DNA of 64,000 nt from Oasisia sp. SBJ-2009 (Eukaryota; Annelida; Polychaeta; Sabellida; Siboglinidae), in contig OZ024857.1 of assembly GCA_964017155.1 (NCBI GenBank), positions 32,159,542 through 32,223,541 on the forward strand, given 5' to 3'. Position 1 is the first letter of the stretch. Each line of letters begins with the position of its first letter. Below the pieces are notes generated by a model, which was given only the letters and a program-made list of their open reading frames with translations, did not search any database and was not told the origin of the DNA. This document shows positions 1 to 12,284 of the stretch, piece by piece. The translations under genes were made by a program, and so were the position numbers.

Positions 1-3000
1 CCTCTGTTGCCGTGGTTTTACATTTGTGGGCGTGGTTTTACATTTGTAGGCGTGGTTTTTCCTATGTAGGCGAGGTTTATCCTTTGTGGGCGTGGTTTTA
101 CCTTTGTGGGCATGGTATTTCCTTTATTGTAGTGGCATTACTTCAAGACGCGTGGTTTTTATGTCTGTAGGCGTGGCTTTACCTTTGTGTGCTTGGTTTT
201 ATCTCTGTAGCCGAGTTTATTACCTCTGAAGGTGTGTTTTACCGTTGTGGGCGTGATGTTACGTTTGTATGCGTCGATGTAACCTCTTAAGGCGAGGTTT
301 ACCTTTGTGCGCGTGGTTTTTCTTCTGTAGGCTTGCATTTACCTTTGTAGGCGTGGGGTTTCCTATATAGGCGTGGTGTTACCTTTGTGGGCGTGGATTT
401 TCCTCCGTAGGCGTGGTTTTACCTTTCTGGGAGTGGGTTTTCCTTTGTGGCCGTGTATATTAATCAGTAGGCGGTTATTACCTCTGAAGGGGTGTGTTGC
501 CTTTGTAGGCGTGGTGTTTCTTATCTAGGTGTGGTTTTTATCTCTGTAAGCGTGGTTTTACCTTTGCGGGCATGTTGCTACCTCCGTATGCGTGGTTATA
601 ACATCTGAAGGCATGGTTTTACTTTTGTAGGCGTGGTTTTACCTTTTGTATGCGTGGTTTTATCTCTGTAGGCGTGGATTTACCTTTGTGGGCGTGGTTT
701 TACCTTTGTATGCGTGGTTCTACCTATACAGGCGAGGTTTATCCTTTGTGGGCGTGGTTTTACTTTTGTGGGTGTGGTATTTCCTTTGTAGTAGTGGCAT
801 AACTTCAGTATGCGTGGTTTTTACCTCTGTAGGCGTGGTTTTACCTTTGCGGGCGTGGTTTTACCTTGGTGGGCGTGGTTTTGCCTTTGTAGGCGTGGTT
901 TTAACTATGTAGGCCAGTGTTAACCTTTGTGGGCGTGGTTTTACCTTTGTGGGTGTGGTATTTCCTTTGTAGTAGTGTCATTACTTCAGCATATGTGGGT
1001 TTTATGTCTGTAGGCGTGGTTTCTCCTTTGTGTGCTTGGTTTGGTCTCTGTAGGCGAGTTTATTACCTCTGAAGGTGTGTTTTGCCATTGTGGGCGTGGT
1101 CTTACGTTTGTAGGCGTGTATTTAGCTTCGTAGGCGTGGTGTTACTTCTGTAGGCGTGGTTTTACCTTTGTGGGAGGGGTTATACCTTTGTAGGCATGGC
1201 GTTACCCCTGGAGGCTTGTTTTTACATTTGAGGGCGTGGTTTGATCTTTGTGGGCGTGCTTATACCTTTGTGGGCGTGCTTTTACCTTTGTAGGCGTGGT
1301 TTGTTTACCTCTGAAGGCGTAGTTTTACCTTTGCAGGCGTGTTGTGACGTATGTAGGCATAGCTATAACCTCCGAAGGCGTGGTTTTACCTTTGTGGGCG
1401 TGGTTTTACCTTTGTAGGCGTGTTTTACCTCCCTATGCGTGGTTATAACCTCTGAAGGCGTGGTTTTACCTTTGTGGGCGTGGTTTTATTCAGTAGGCGT
1501 GGTTTTACCTTAGCATGCGTGGTTTTTATCTATATATGCGAGGTTATTAAAGCAGGGGTGTGTTGCCTTTGTGGGCGTGGTATTTCCTTTGTAGGTGTGG
1601 TTTTTACGTCTGTAAGCGTTGTTTTACCTTTGCGGGCGTGTTTTTATCTCCGTAGGCGTGGTTATAACATATGAAGGCGTGGTTTTACCTTTGTGGGCGT
1701 GGTTTAACCTTTGTATGCGTGGTTTTGCCTCTGTAGGCGTGGATTTACCTTTGTGGGCGTGGTTTTACCTTTGTAGGCGTGGTTTTACCTATGTAAGCAA
1801 CGTTTAACCTTTGTGGGCGTGGTTTTACCTTTGTGGGCGTGGTATTTCCTTTGTAGTAATGGCATTACTTCTGTATGCGTGGTTTTTATCTCTGTAGGCG
1901 TGGTTATAACATATGAAGGCGTGGTTTTACCTTTGTAGGCGTGGTTTTACCTTTGTATGCGTCGTTTTACCACTGTAGGCGTGAATTTATATTTGTGGGC
2001 GTGGTTTTACCTTTGAAGGCATGATTTTACCTATGTAGGCTACGTGTAGCCTTTGTGGGCGTGGTTTTACCTTTATGGGCGTGGTATTTCCTTCATTTTA
2101 GTGGCATTACTTCAGTATGCGTGGTTTTTATGTCTGTAGGCGTGGTTTTACCTTTGTGTGCTTGGTTTTATCTCTGTAGGCGAGTTTATTACCTCTGAAG
2201 GTGTGTTTGCCATTGTGGGCGTGGTTTTTCTTCTGTAGCCGTGCATTTACGTTTGTAGGAGTGGCTTGACCTTTATAAGGTTGTTTTGCCTATGTGGGCG
2301 TGGTATTTCCTTTGTAGGCGTGGTTTGTACCTCTGTAGGCGTGGTTTTCCTTTTGGGGGCATGTTTTTTCTTTCGTAGGCGTGGTTATTACACCAGAAGG
2401 CGTGGTTTTACCTTTGTGGGCGTGGTTTTACCTTTGTATGCGTGGTTTTACCTATGTAGGCGAGGCGATCTTTTCTGGACGTGGTTTTACTTTTGTGGGC
2501 GTGGTATTTTCATTGTAGTAGTGGCATAACTTCGGTGTGCATGGTTTTACCTTTGCCAGCGTTTTTTACTTCCGTAAGCGTAGTTGTAACCTCTGATGGC
2601 GTGTTTTACCTTTTTCGGGCGTGGTTTTACCTTTGTAGGCGTTGTTTTACCTCTGTTGCCGTGGTTTTACCTTTGCAGGCGTGGTTTTACCTATGTATGC
2701 GAGTTTTAGCCTTTGTGGGCGTGGTTTTACCTTTGTTGGCGAGGTATTTCCTTTGTAGTAGTGACATTACTTCAGTATACGTGGTTTTTATGTCTGTAGA
2801 CGTGGTTTAACCTTTGTGTGCTCGGTTGTATCTCTGTAGGCGAGTTTATTACCTCTGAAGGTGTGTTTTGCCATTGTGGGCGTGGACTTTCGTTTGTAGG
2901 AGTCCTTATAATATCTGAAGGCGTGGTTTACCTTTTTGTGCGTGGTTTTTCATCTGTAGGCGTGTGTTTACCTTCGTAGGCGTGTTTTACTTCTGTAGGC

Positions 3001-4006
3001 GTGGTTTTAGCTGTGTGGGCGTGGTTATACCTTTGTAGGCATAGCGTTACCCCTGGAGGCTTGTTTTACCTTTTTGGATTGACCTTTGTATGCGTGGTTT
3101 TACCTCTGTAAGCGTAGAGTTACCTTTGTGGGAGTGGTTTTACCTTCATAAGCGTTGTTTTATCTATGTAGGCGACGTTTAACCTTTGAGGGCGTGGATT
3201 TTATCTATATTTGCGAGGTTATTACCTCCGAAGGGGTGTGTTGCCTTTTTAGGCGTGGTGTTTCCTTTGTAGGTGTGGTTTTTACCTCTGTAAGCGTGGT
3301 TTTGCCTTTGCGGGCGTGTTGTTACCTCCGTAGGCGTGGTTATAATATCTATCTGAAGGCGTGGTTTTACCTTCATGGGCGTGGTTTTACCTTTCTATGC
3401 GTGGTTCTATCTCTGTAGGCGTGGATTTACCTTGGTGGGCGTGGTTTTACCTTTGTATGCGTGGTTTTACCTATGTATTCGAGATTTAAACTTTGTGGGC
3501 GTGGTTTTACTTTTGTGGGCGTGGTATTTCCTTTGTAATAGTGGCATAACTTCGGTATGTGTGGTTTTTGCCTCTGTAGGCGTGGTTTTACCTTTGCGGT
3601 TTTTTTTCTTCCGTAGGCGTGGCTATGACCTCTGAAGGCGTGGTTTTACCTTTCTCGGGCGTGGTTTTACCTTTTTGGGCGTGGTTTTACCTTTGTAGGC
3701 GTGGTTTTGCCTATGTAGGCGAGTTTTGACCTTTGTGGGCGTGGTTTTACCTTAATGGGCGTGGTATTTCTTTTGTGTGTGTGCTTGGTTTTATCTCTGT
3801 AGGCGAGTTTATTACCTCTGAAGGTGTGTTTTGCCATTGTTGGTGTGGTTTTACCTCTGAAGGCGTGGCTTTACGTTTGTGGGCGTGGTTTTACCTATGT
3901 ATGCGTGGTTTTACCTCTGTAGGCGTGGAGTTACCTTTGTGGGCGTGGTTTGACCTTCATAGGCGTGGTTTGAACTATGTAGGCGACGTTTAACCTTTGT
4001 GGGCGT

Positions 4007-4010
<4 letters not shown>

Positions 4011-4089
<79 letters not shown>
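4011..4089. repeat. (TA)n microsatellite inside the satellite
   Basis: Seventy-nine bases of pure alternating TA follow GGGCGTGGTT and are followed by GCGAGGTTATTACC. In most paralogous monomers this place reads TTTTTATCTATATATGCGAGG or a close variant, so the tract looks like local expansion of a short TATATA seed. A much shorter version lies at 39530-39546. Confidence 0.97.
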
Positions 4090-4092
<3 letters not shown>

Positions 4093-5227
4093 AGGTTATT
4101 ACCTCTGATGCCGTGTGATGCCTTTGTGGGCGTGGTATTTCCTTTATAGGTGTGGTTTTTACCTATGTAAGCGTGGTTATTCCTTTGCGGGCGTGTTGTT
4201 ACCTCCGTAGGCGTGGTTCTGACGGCGTGGTTTTACCTTTGTTCGCGTGGTTTTACCTTTGTATACGTGGTTTTACCTCTGTAGGCGTGGATTTAACTTT
4301 GTGGGCGTGGTTTAACCTTTGTGGGCGTGGTTTTGCTTTTGTGGGCGTGGTATTTTTTTGTAGTAGTGGTATAACTTCGGTATGCGTGTTTTTTTTTTAC
4401 CTCTGTAGGTATGGTTTTACCTTTGCAGGCGTTTTATTCTTCCGTAGGCGTGGTTATAACATCTGAAGGCGTGGTTTTACCTTTCTCGGGCGTCGTTTTA
4501 CATTGGTAGGCGTGGTTTTAACTATGTTGCCGTGGTTTTACCTTTGTGGGCGTGGTTTTACCTTTGTAGGCGTGGTTTTACCTATGTACGCGAGTTTTAA
4601 CCTTTGTGGGCGTGGTTTTACCTTTGTGGGCGTGGTTTTACCTTTGTGGGCGTGGTATTTCTGTTGTGGTAGTGTCCTTTCTTCAGCATGATTTTTATGT
4701 CTGTAGGCGTGGTTTTTCCTTGGTGTGCTTGGTTTTATCTCTGTAGGCGAGTTTATTACCTCTGAAGGTGTGTTTTGCCATTATGGGTGTGGTCTTACGT
4801 TTCTAGGCGTCCTTATAACCTCTGAAGGCGTGGTTTACCATGGTGGGCATGGTTTTTAATCTGTAGGCGTGTATTTAACTTCGTAGGCGTGGTGTTACTT
4901 CTGTAGGCGTGGTTTTACCTTTGTGGGCGGGGTTATACCTTTGTAGGCATGGCGTTACCCCTGGAGGCTTATTTTTACCTTTGAGGGCGTGGTTTGCCCT
5001 TTGTGGGCGTGCTTATACCTTTGTGGGCGTGGTTTTACATTTGTAGGCGTGGTTTTTTAATCTCTGTAGGCGTGGTTTTACCTTTGTGGGCGTGGTTTTA
5101 CCTTTGTAGGCGTGTTTTACCTCCCTATGCGTGGCTATAACCTCTGAAGGCGTGGTTTTACCTTTGTGGGCGTGGTTTTATTCAGTAGGCGTGGTTTTAT
5201 CTTAGCATGCGTGGTTTTTATTTTTTT

Positions 5228-6134
5228 ATGCGAGGTTATTAAAGCAGGGGTGTGTTGCCTTTGTGGGCGTGGTATTTCCTTTGTAGGTGTGGTTTTTACG
5301 TCTGTAAGCGTTGTTTTACCTTTGCGGGCGTGTTATTACCTCCGTAGGCGTGGTTATAACATATATATATTCTGTAGCCGTGCATTTACGTTTGTAGGAG
5401 TGGCTTTACCTATATAGCGTTGTTTTACCTATGTGGGCGTGGTATTTCCTTTGTAGGCGTGGTTTGTACCTCTCTAGGCGTGGTTTTCCTTTTGGGGGCA
5501 TGTTTTTACTTTCGTAGGCGTGGTTATTACACCAGAAGGCTTGGTTTTACCTTTGTGGGCGTGGTTTTACCTTTGTATGCGTGGTTTTACCTATGTAGGC
5601 GAGGCTTAACTTTTCTGGGCGTGGTTTTACTTTTGTGGGCGTGGTATTTTCATTGTAGTAGTGGCATAACTTCGGTGTGCGTGGTTTTACCTTTGCCAGC
5701 GTTTTTTACTTCCGTAAGCGTAGTTGTAACCTCTGATGGCGTGTTTTACCTTTTTCGGGCGTGGTTTTAGCTTTGTAGGCGTTGTTTTACCTCTGTTGCC
5801 GTGGTTTTACCTTTGCAGGCGTGGTTTTACCTATGTATTCGATATATAAACTTTGTGGGCGTGGTTTTACTTTTGTTGGCCTGGTATTTCCTTTGTAATA
5901 GTGGCATAACTTCGGTATGTGTGGTTTTTGCCTCTGTAGGCGTGGTTTTACCTTTGCGGTTTTTTTTCCGTAGGCGTGGTTATAACCTCTGAAGGCGTGG
6001 TTTTACCTTTCTCGGGTGTGGGTTTACCTTTTTGGGCGTGAATTTACCTTTGTAGGCGTGGTTTTGCCTATGTAGGCGAGTTTTGACCTTTGTGGGCGTG
6101 GTTTTACCTTAATGGGCGTGGTATTTCCTTTGTC
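5228..6134 (+). repeat. Segmental duplication, about 0.9 kb, copy 1
   Basis: From the monomer GCGAGGTTATTAAAGCAGG to the GGTATTTCCTTTGT monomer, this stretch matches 6812-7718 almost base for base at an offset of 1,584. It carries the distinctive CATATATATATTCTGTAGCC segment and the TTTGCGGTTTTTTTT monomer. Similar segments recur near 10.5, 26.5 and 33.1 kb. After 6134 the two copies diverge. Edges are approximate because flanks are also repetitive. Confidence 0.8.
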
Positions 6135-6811
6135 TATAGGCGTAGTTTTACCTTTGAAGGCGTGTTGTGACGTCTGTAGGCGTAGCTATAACCTCTGAAG
6201 GCGTGGTTTTACCTTTGTGGGCGTGGTTTTACCTTTGTAGGCGTGTTTTACCTCCCTATGCGTGGTTATAACCTATGAAGGCGTGGTTTTACCTTTGTGG
6301 GCGTGGTTTTTATTCAGTAGGCGTGGTTTTACCTTAGCATGAGGGGTGTGTTGCCTTTGTGGGCGTGGTATTTCCTTTGTAGTTGTGGTTTTTACGTCTG
6401 TAAGCGTTGTTTTACCTTTGCGTGCGTGTTTTTACCTCCGTAGGCGTGGTTATAACATATGAAGGCGTGGTTTTACCTTTGTGGGCGTGGTTTTACCTTT
6501 GTATGCGTGGTTTTGCCTCTGTACGCGTGGATTTACCTTTGTGGGCGTGGTTTTACCTTTGTGGGCGTGGTTTTACCTTTGTAGGCGTGGTATCTCCTTG
6601 GCGTGGTATCTCCTGGCATTACTTCTGTATGCGTGGTTTTTGACCTCTGTAGGCGTGGTTATAACATATGAAGGCGTGGTTTTACCTTTGTAGGCGTGGT
6701 TTTACCTTTGTATGCGTCGTTTTACCACTGTAGGCGTGGATTTACCTTTGCGGGCGTGGTTTTACCTTTGTGGGCGTGGTTTTGCCTTTGTAGGCGTGGT
6801 TTTAACTATGT

Positions 6812-7718
6812 AGGCGAGGTTATTAAAGCAGGGGTGTGTTGCCTTTGTGGGCGTGGTATTTCCTTTGTAGGTGTGGTTTTTACGTCTGTAAGCGTTGTTT
6901 TACCTTTGCGGGCGTGTTATTACCTCCGTAGCCGTGGTTATAACATATATATATTCTGTAGCCGTGCATTTACGTTTGTAGGAGTGGCTTTACCTATATA
7001 GGGTTGTTTTACCTATGTGGGCGTGGTATTTCCTTTGTAGGCGTGGTTTGTACCTCTCTAGGCGTGGTTTTCCTTTTGGGGGCATGTTTTTACTTTCGTA
7101 GGCGTGGTTATTACACCAGAAGGCTTGGTTTTACTTTGTGGGCGTGGTTTTACCTTTGTATGCGTGGTTTTACCTATGTAGGCGAGGCTTAACTTTTCTG
7201 GGCGTGGTTTTACTTTTGTGGACGTGGTATTTTCATTGTAGTAGTGGCATAACTTCGGTGTGCGTGGTTTTACCTTTGCCAGCGTTTTTTACTTCCGTAA
7301 GCGTAGTTGTAACCTCTGATGGCGTGTTTTACCTTTTTCGGGCGTGGTTTTACCTTTGTAGGCGTTGTTTTACCTCTGTTGCCGTGGTTTTACCTTTGCA
7401 GGCGTGGTTTTACCTATGTATTCGAGATATAAACTTTGTGGGCGTGGTTTTACTTTTGTTGGCCTGGTATTTCCTTTGTAATAGTGGCATAACTTCGGTA
7501 TGTGTGGTTTTTGCCTCTGTAGGCGTGGTTTTACCTTTGCGGTTTTTTTTCTTCCGTAGGCGTGGTTATAACCTCTGAAGGCGTGGTTTTACCTTTCTCG
7601 GGTGTGGGTTTACCTTTTTGGGCGTGAATTTACCTTTGTAGGCGTGGTTTTGCCTATGTAGGCGAGTTTTGACCTTTCTGGGCGTGGTTTTACCTTAATG
7701 GGCGTGGTATTTCCTTTG
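6812..7718 (+). repeat. Segmental duplication, about 0.9 kb, copy 2
   Basis: Second copy of 5228-6134. The upstream junction is a clean switch: an AACTATGTAGGCGA monomer runs directly into GGTTATTAAAGCAGG, whereas in copy 1 that segment follows a TTTTTATGC monomer. The right edge is where this copy continues into TTGTAGTGTCATTAC while copy 1 continues into TCTATAGGCGTAG. Confidence 0.8.
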
Positions 7719-9410
7719 TTGTAGTGTCATTACTTCAGCATACGTGGTTTTTATGTCTGTAGGCGTGGTGTTTCCTTTGTGTGCTTGGTTTTATCTCTGT
7801 AGGCGAGTTTATTTCCTCTGAAGGTGTGTTTTGCCATTGTGGGTGTGGTTTTACCTCTGAAGGCGTGGTTTTACGTTTGTGGGCGTGGTTTTACCTTTGT
7901 ATGCGTGGTTTTACCTCTGTAGGCGAGGAGTTACCTTTGTGGGCGTGGTTTGACCTTCATAGGCGTGGTTTTAACTATGTAGGCGACGTTTAACCTTTCT
8001 GGGCGTGGTTTTTATGTATATATGCGAGGTTATTACCTCCGATGGCGTGTGATGCCTTTGTGGGCGTGGTATTTCCTTTATAGGTGTGGTTTTTACCTCT
8101 GTAGGTATGGTTTTTACCTTTGCAGGCGTTTTATTCTTCCGTAGGCGTGGTTATAACATCTGAAGGCGTGGTTTTACCTTTGTGGGCGTGGTTTTACCTT
8201 TGCATGCGTGGTTTTACCTCTATTGGCATGGAGTTACCTTTGCGGTCGTGTTTTTTCCTCCGTAGGCGTGGCTATAACATCTGAAGGCGTGGTTTTACCT
8301 TTTTGAACGTGGTTTTACCTTTGTATGCGTGGTTTTACCTCTGTAGGCGTGGATTTACCTTTGTGGGCGTGGTTTTACCTTTGTAGGCGTGGTTTTAACT
8401 ATGTAGGCGACGTTTAACCTTTGTGGGCGTGGTTTTACCTTTGTGAGCGTGGCATTTCCTTTGTTGTAGTGGCATTACTTCGGGATGCGTGGTGTTTACC
8501 TCTGTAGGCGTGGTTTTACCTTTGTGGGCGTGGTTTTATTCAGTAGGCGTGGTTTTACCTTAGCATGCGTGTTTTTTATCTATATATGCGAGGTTATTAA
8601 AGCAGGGGTGTGTTGCCTTTGTGGGCGTGGTATTTCCTTTGTAGGTGTGGTTTTTACGTCTGTAAGCGTTGTTTTACCTTTGCGGGCGTGTTTTTACCTC
8701 CGTATGCGTGGTTATAACATATGAAGGCGTGGTTTTACCTTTGTGGGCGTGGTTTAACCTTTGTATGCGTGGTTTTGCCTCTGTAGGCGTGGATTTACCT
8801 TTGTGGGCGTGGTTTTACCTTTGTATGCGTGGTTTGCCTACGTAGGCAACGTTTAACCTTTGTGGGCGTGGTTTTACCTTTGTGGGCGTGGTATTTCCTT
8901 GATAGTAGTGGCATTACGTCAGTATGCGTGGTTTTTATGTCTGTAGGCGTGGTTTTACCTTTGTGGGCGGGGTTATACCTTTGTAGGCATGGCGTTACCC
9001 CTGGATGCTTGTTTTTACCTTTGAGGGCGTGGTTTGACCTTTGTGGGCGTGCTTATGCCTTTGTGGGCGTGGTTTTACCTTTGTAGGCGTGGTTTGTTTA
9101 CCTCTATAGGCGTAGTTTTACCTTTGCAGGCGTGTTGTGACGTCTGTAGGCGTAGCTATAACCTCTGAAGGCGTGGTTTTACCTTTGTGGGCGTGGTTTT
9201 ACCTTTGTAGGCGTGTTTTACCTCCCTATGCGTGGCTATAACCTATGAAGGCGTGGATTTACCTTTGTGGGCGTGGTTTTTATTCAGTAGGCGTGGTTTA
9301 CCTTAGCATGAGTGGTTTTTATCTATATATGCGAGGTTATTAAAGAAGGGGTGTGTTGCCTTTGTGGGCGTGGTATTTCCTTGTAGTTGTGGTTTTTACG
9401 TCTGTAAGCG

Positions 9411-10740
9411 TTGTTTTATCTTTGCGTGCGTGTTTTTACCTCCGTAGGCGTGGTTATAACATATGAAGGCGTGGTTTTACCTTTGTGGGCGTGGTTTTAC
9501 CTTTGTATGCGTGGTTTTGCCTCTGTACGCGTGGATTTACCTTTGTGGGCGTGGTTTTACATTTGTAGGCGTGGTTTTACCTATGGAAGCAACGTTAACC
9601 TTTGTGGGCGTGGTTTTACCTTTGTAGGCGTGGTATCTCCTTGGCGTGGTATCTCCTGGCATTACCTCTGTATGCGTGGTTTTTACCTCTGTAGGCGTGG
9701 TTATAATATATGAAGGCGTGGTTTTACCTTTGTAGGCGTGGTTTTACCTTTGTATGCGTCGTTTTACCACTGTAGGCGTGGATTTACCTTTGCGGGCGTG
9801 GTTTTACCTTTGTGGGCGTGGTTTTGCCTTTGTAGGCGTGGTTTTAACTATGTAGGCGAGTGTTTACCTTTGTGGGCGAGGTTTTACCTTTGTGGTTGTG
9901 GTATTTCCTTTGTAGTAGTGTCATTACTTCAGCATATGTGGGTTTTATGTCTGTAGGCGTGGTTTCTCCTTTGTGTGCTTGGTTTGATCTCTGTAGGCGA
10001 GTTTTTTACCTCTGAAGGTGTGTTTTGCCATTATGGGTTTTGTCTTACGTTTGTAGGCGTCCTTATAACCTCTGAAGGCGTGGTTTACCATGGTGGGCAT
10101 GGTTTTTCATCTGTAGGCGTGTATTTAACTTCGTAGGCGTGGTGTTACTTCTGTAGGCGTGGTTTTACCTTTGTGGGCGGGGTTATACCTTTGTAGGCAT
10201 GGCGTTACCCCTGGAGGCTTATTTTTACCTTTGAGGGCGTGGTTTGACCTTTGTGGGCGTGCCTATATCTTTGTGGGCGTGGTTTTACCTTTGTAGGCGT
10301 GGTTTTTTTAATCTCTGTAGGCGTGGTTTTACCTTTGTGGGCGTGGTTTTACCTTTGTAGGCGTGTTTTACCTCCCTATGCGTGGCTATTACCTCTGAAG
10401 GCGTGGTTTTACCTTTGTGGGCGTGGTTTTATTCAGTATGCGTGACTTTACCTTAGCATGCGTGGTTTTTATCTATATATGCGAGGTTATTAAAGCAGGG
10501 GTGTGTTGCCTTTGTGGGCGTGGTATTTCCTTTGTAGGTGTGGTTTTTACGTCTGTATACGTTGTTTTACCTTTGCGGGCGTGTTATTACCTCCGTAGGC
10601 GTGGTTTTAACATATATATATTCTGTAGCCGTGCATTTACGTTTGTAGGAGTGGCTTTACCTATATAGGGTTGTTTTACCTATGTGGGCGTGGTATTTCC
10701 TTTGTAGGCGTGGTTTGTACCTCTCTAGGCGTGGTTTTCC
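9411..10740 (+). repeat. Array segment repeated 13.2 kb downstream
   Basis: This segment, including the unusual doubled monomer CTCCTTGGCGTGGTATCTCC near 9630-9655, is found again at about 22604-23940, at an offset of 13,194 rising to 13,199. A shorter relative of its start lies at 6407-6690. The limits are approximate. It shows that the array duplicates over long as well as short distances. Confidence 0.7.
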
Positions 10741-12284
10741 TTTTGGGGGCATGTTTTTACTTTCGTAGGCGTGGTTATTACACCAGAAGGCTTGGTTTTA
10801 CCTTTCTGGGAGTGGGTTTTCCTTTGTGGCCGTGTATATTAATCAGTAGGCGGTTATTACCTCTGAAGGGGTGTGTTGCCTTTGTAGGCGTGGTGTTTCC
10901 TTTCTAGGTGTGGTTTTTTATCTCTGTAAGCGTGGTTTTACCTTTGCGGGCGTGTTGCTACCTCCTTAGGCGTGGTTATAACATCTGAAGGCATGGTTTT
11001 ACTTTTGTTGGCGTGGTTTTACCTTTTGTATGCGTGGTTCTACCTATGCAGGCGAGGTTTAACCTTTGTGGGCGTGGTTTTAATGTTGTGGGTGTGGTAT
11101 TTCCTTTGTAGTAGTAGCATAACTTCGGTATGCGTGGTTTTTACCTCTGTAGGCGTGGTTTTACCTTTGCGGGCGTGGTTTTACCTTGGTGGGCGTGGTT
11201 TTGCCTTTGTAGGCGTGGTTTAACTATGTAGGCCAGTGTTAACCTTTGTGGGCGTGGTTTTACCTTTGTGGGTGTGGTATTTCCTTTGTAGTAGTGTCAT
11301 TACTTCAGCATATGTGGGTTTTATGTCTGTAGGCGTGGTTTCTGCTTTGTGTGCTTGGTTTGATCTCTGTAGGCGAGTTTATTACCTCTGAAGGTGTGTT
11401 TTGCCATTGTGGGCGTGGTCTTACGTTTGTAGGCGTCCTTATAACCTCTGAAGGCGTGGTTTACCATTGTGGGCATGGTTTTTCATCTGTAGGCGTGGTT
11501 TTACCTTTGTGGGCGGGGTTATACCTTTGTAGGCATGGCGTTACCCCTGGATGCTTGTTTTTACCTTTGAGGGCGTGGTTTGACCTTTGTGGGCGTGCTT
11601 ATACCTTAGTGGGCTTCTTTTTACCTTTGTAGGCGTGGTTTGTTTACCTCTATAGGCGTAGTTTTACCTTTGCAGGCGTGTTGTAACGTCTGTAGGCGTA
11701 GCTATAACCTCTGAAGGCGTGGTTTTACCTTTGTGGGCGTGGGTTTACCTTTGTAGGCGTGTTTTACCTCCCTATGCGTGGTTATAACCTATGAAGGCGT
11801 GGTTTTACCTTTGTGGGCGTGGTTTTTATTCAGTAGGCGTGGTTTTACCTTAGCATGAGGGGTGTGTTGCCTTTGTAGTAGTGGCATTTCTTCAGTATGC
11901 GTGGTTTTTATGTCTGTATGCGTCGTTTTACCACAGTAGGGGTGGATTTACATTTGTGGGCGTGGTTTTACCTTTGAAGGCGTGGTTTTACCTGTTTAGG
12001 CTACGTTTAACCTTTGTGGGCGTGGTTTTACCTTTGTGGGCGTGGTATTTCCTTTATAGTAGTGGCATTTCTTCAGTATGCGTGGTTTTTATGTCTGTAG
12101 GCGTGGTTTTACCTTTGTGTGCTTGGTTTTATCTCTGTAGGCGAGTTTATTACCTCTGAAGGTGTGTTTTGCCATTGTGGGCGTGGTTTTTCTTCTGTAG
12201 CCGTGCATTTACGTTTGTAGGAGTGGCTTTACCTATATAGGGTTGTTTTGCCTACGTGGGCGTGGTATTTCCTTTGTAGGCGTG

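Noticed and set aside
646..912. Plus-strand open frames of 60-255 codons across the satellite as genes
   Set aside because: They follow the 60-bp reading cycle of the 20-bp monomer, begin at arbitrary codons, have no domain, and differ freely between array copies.
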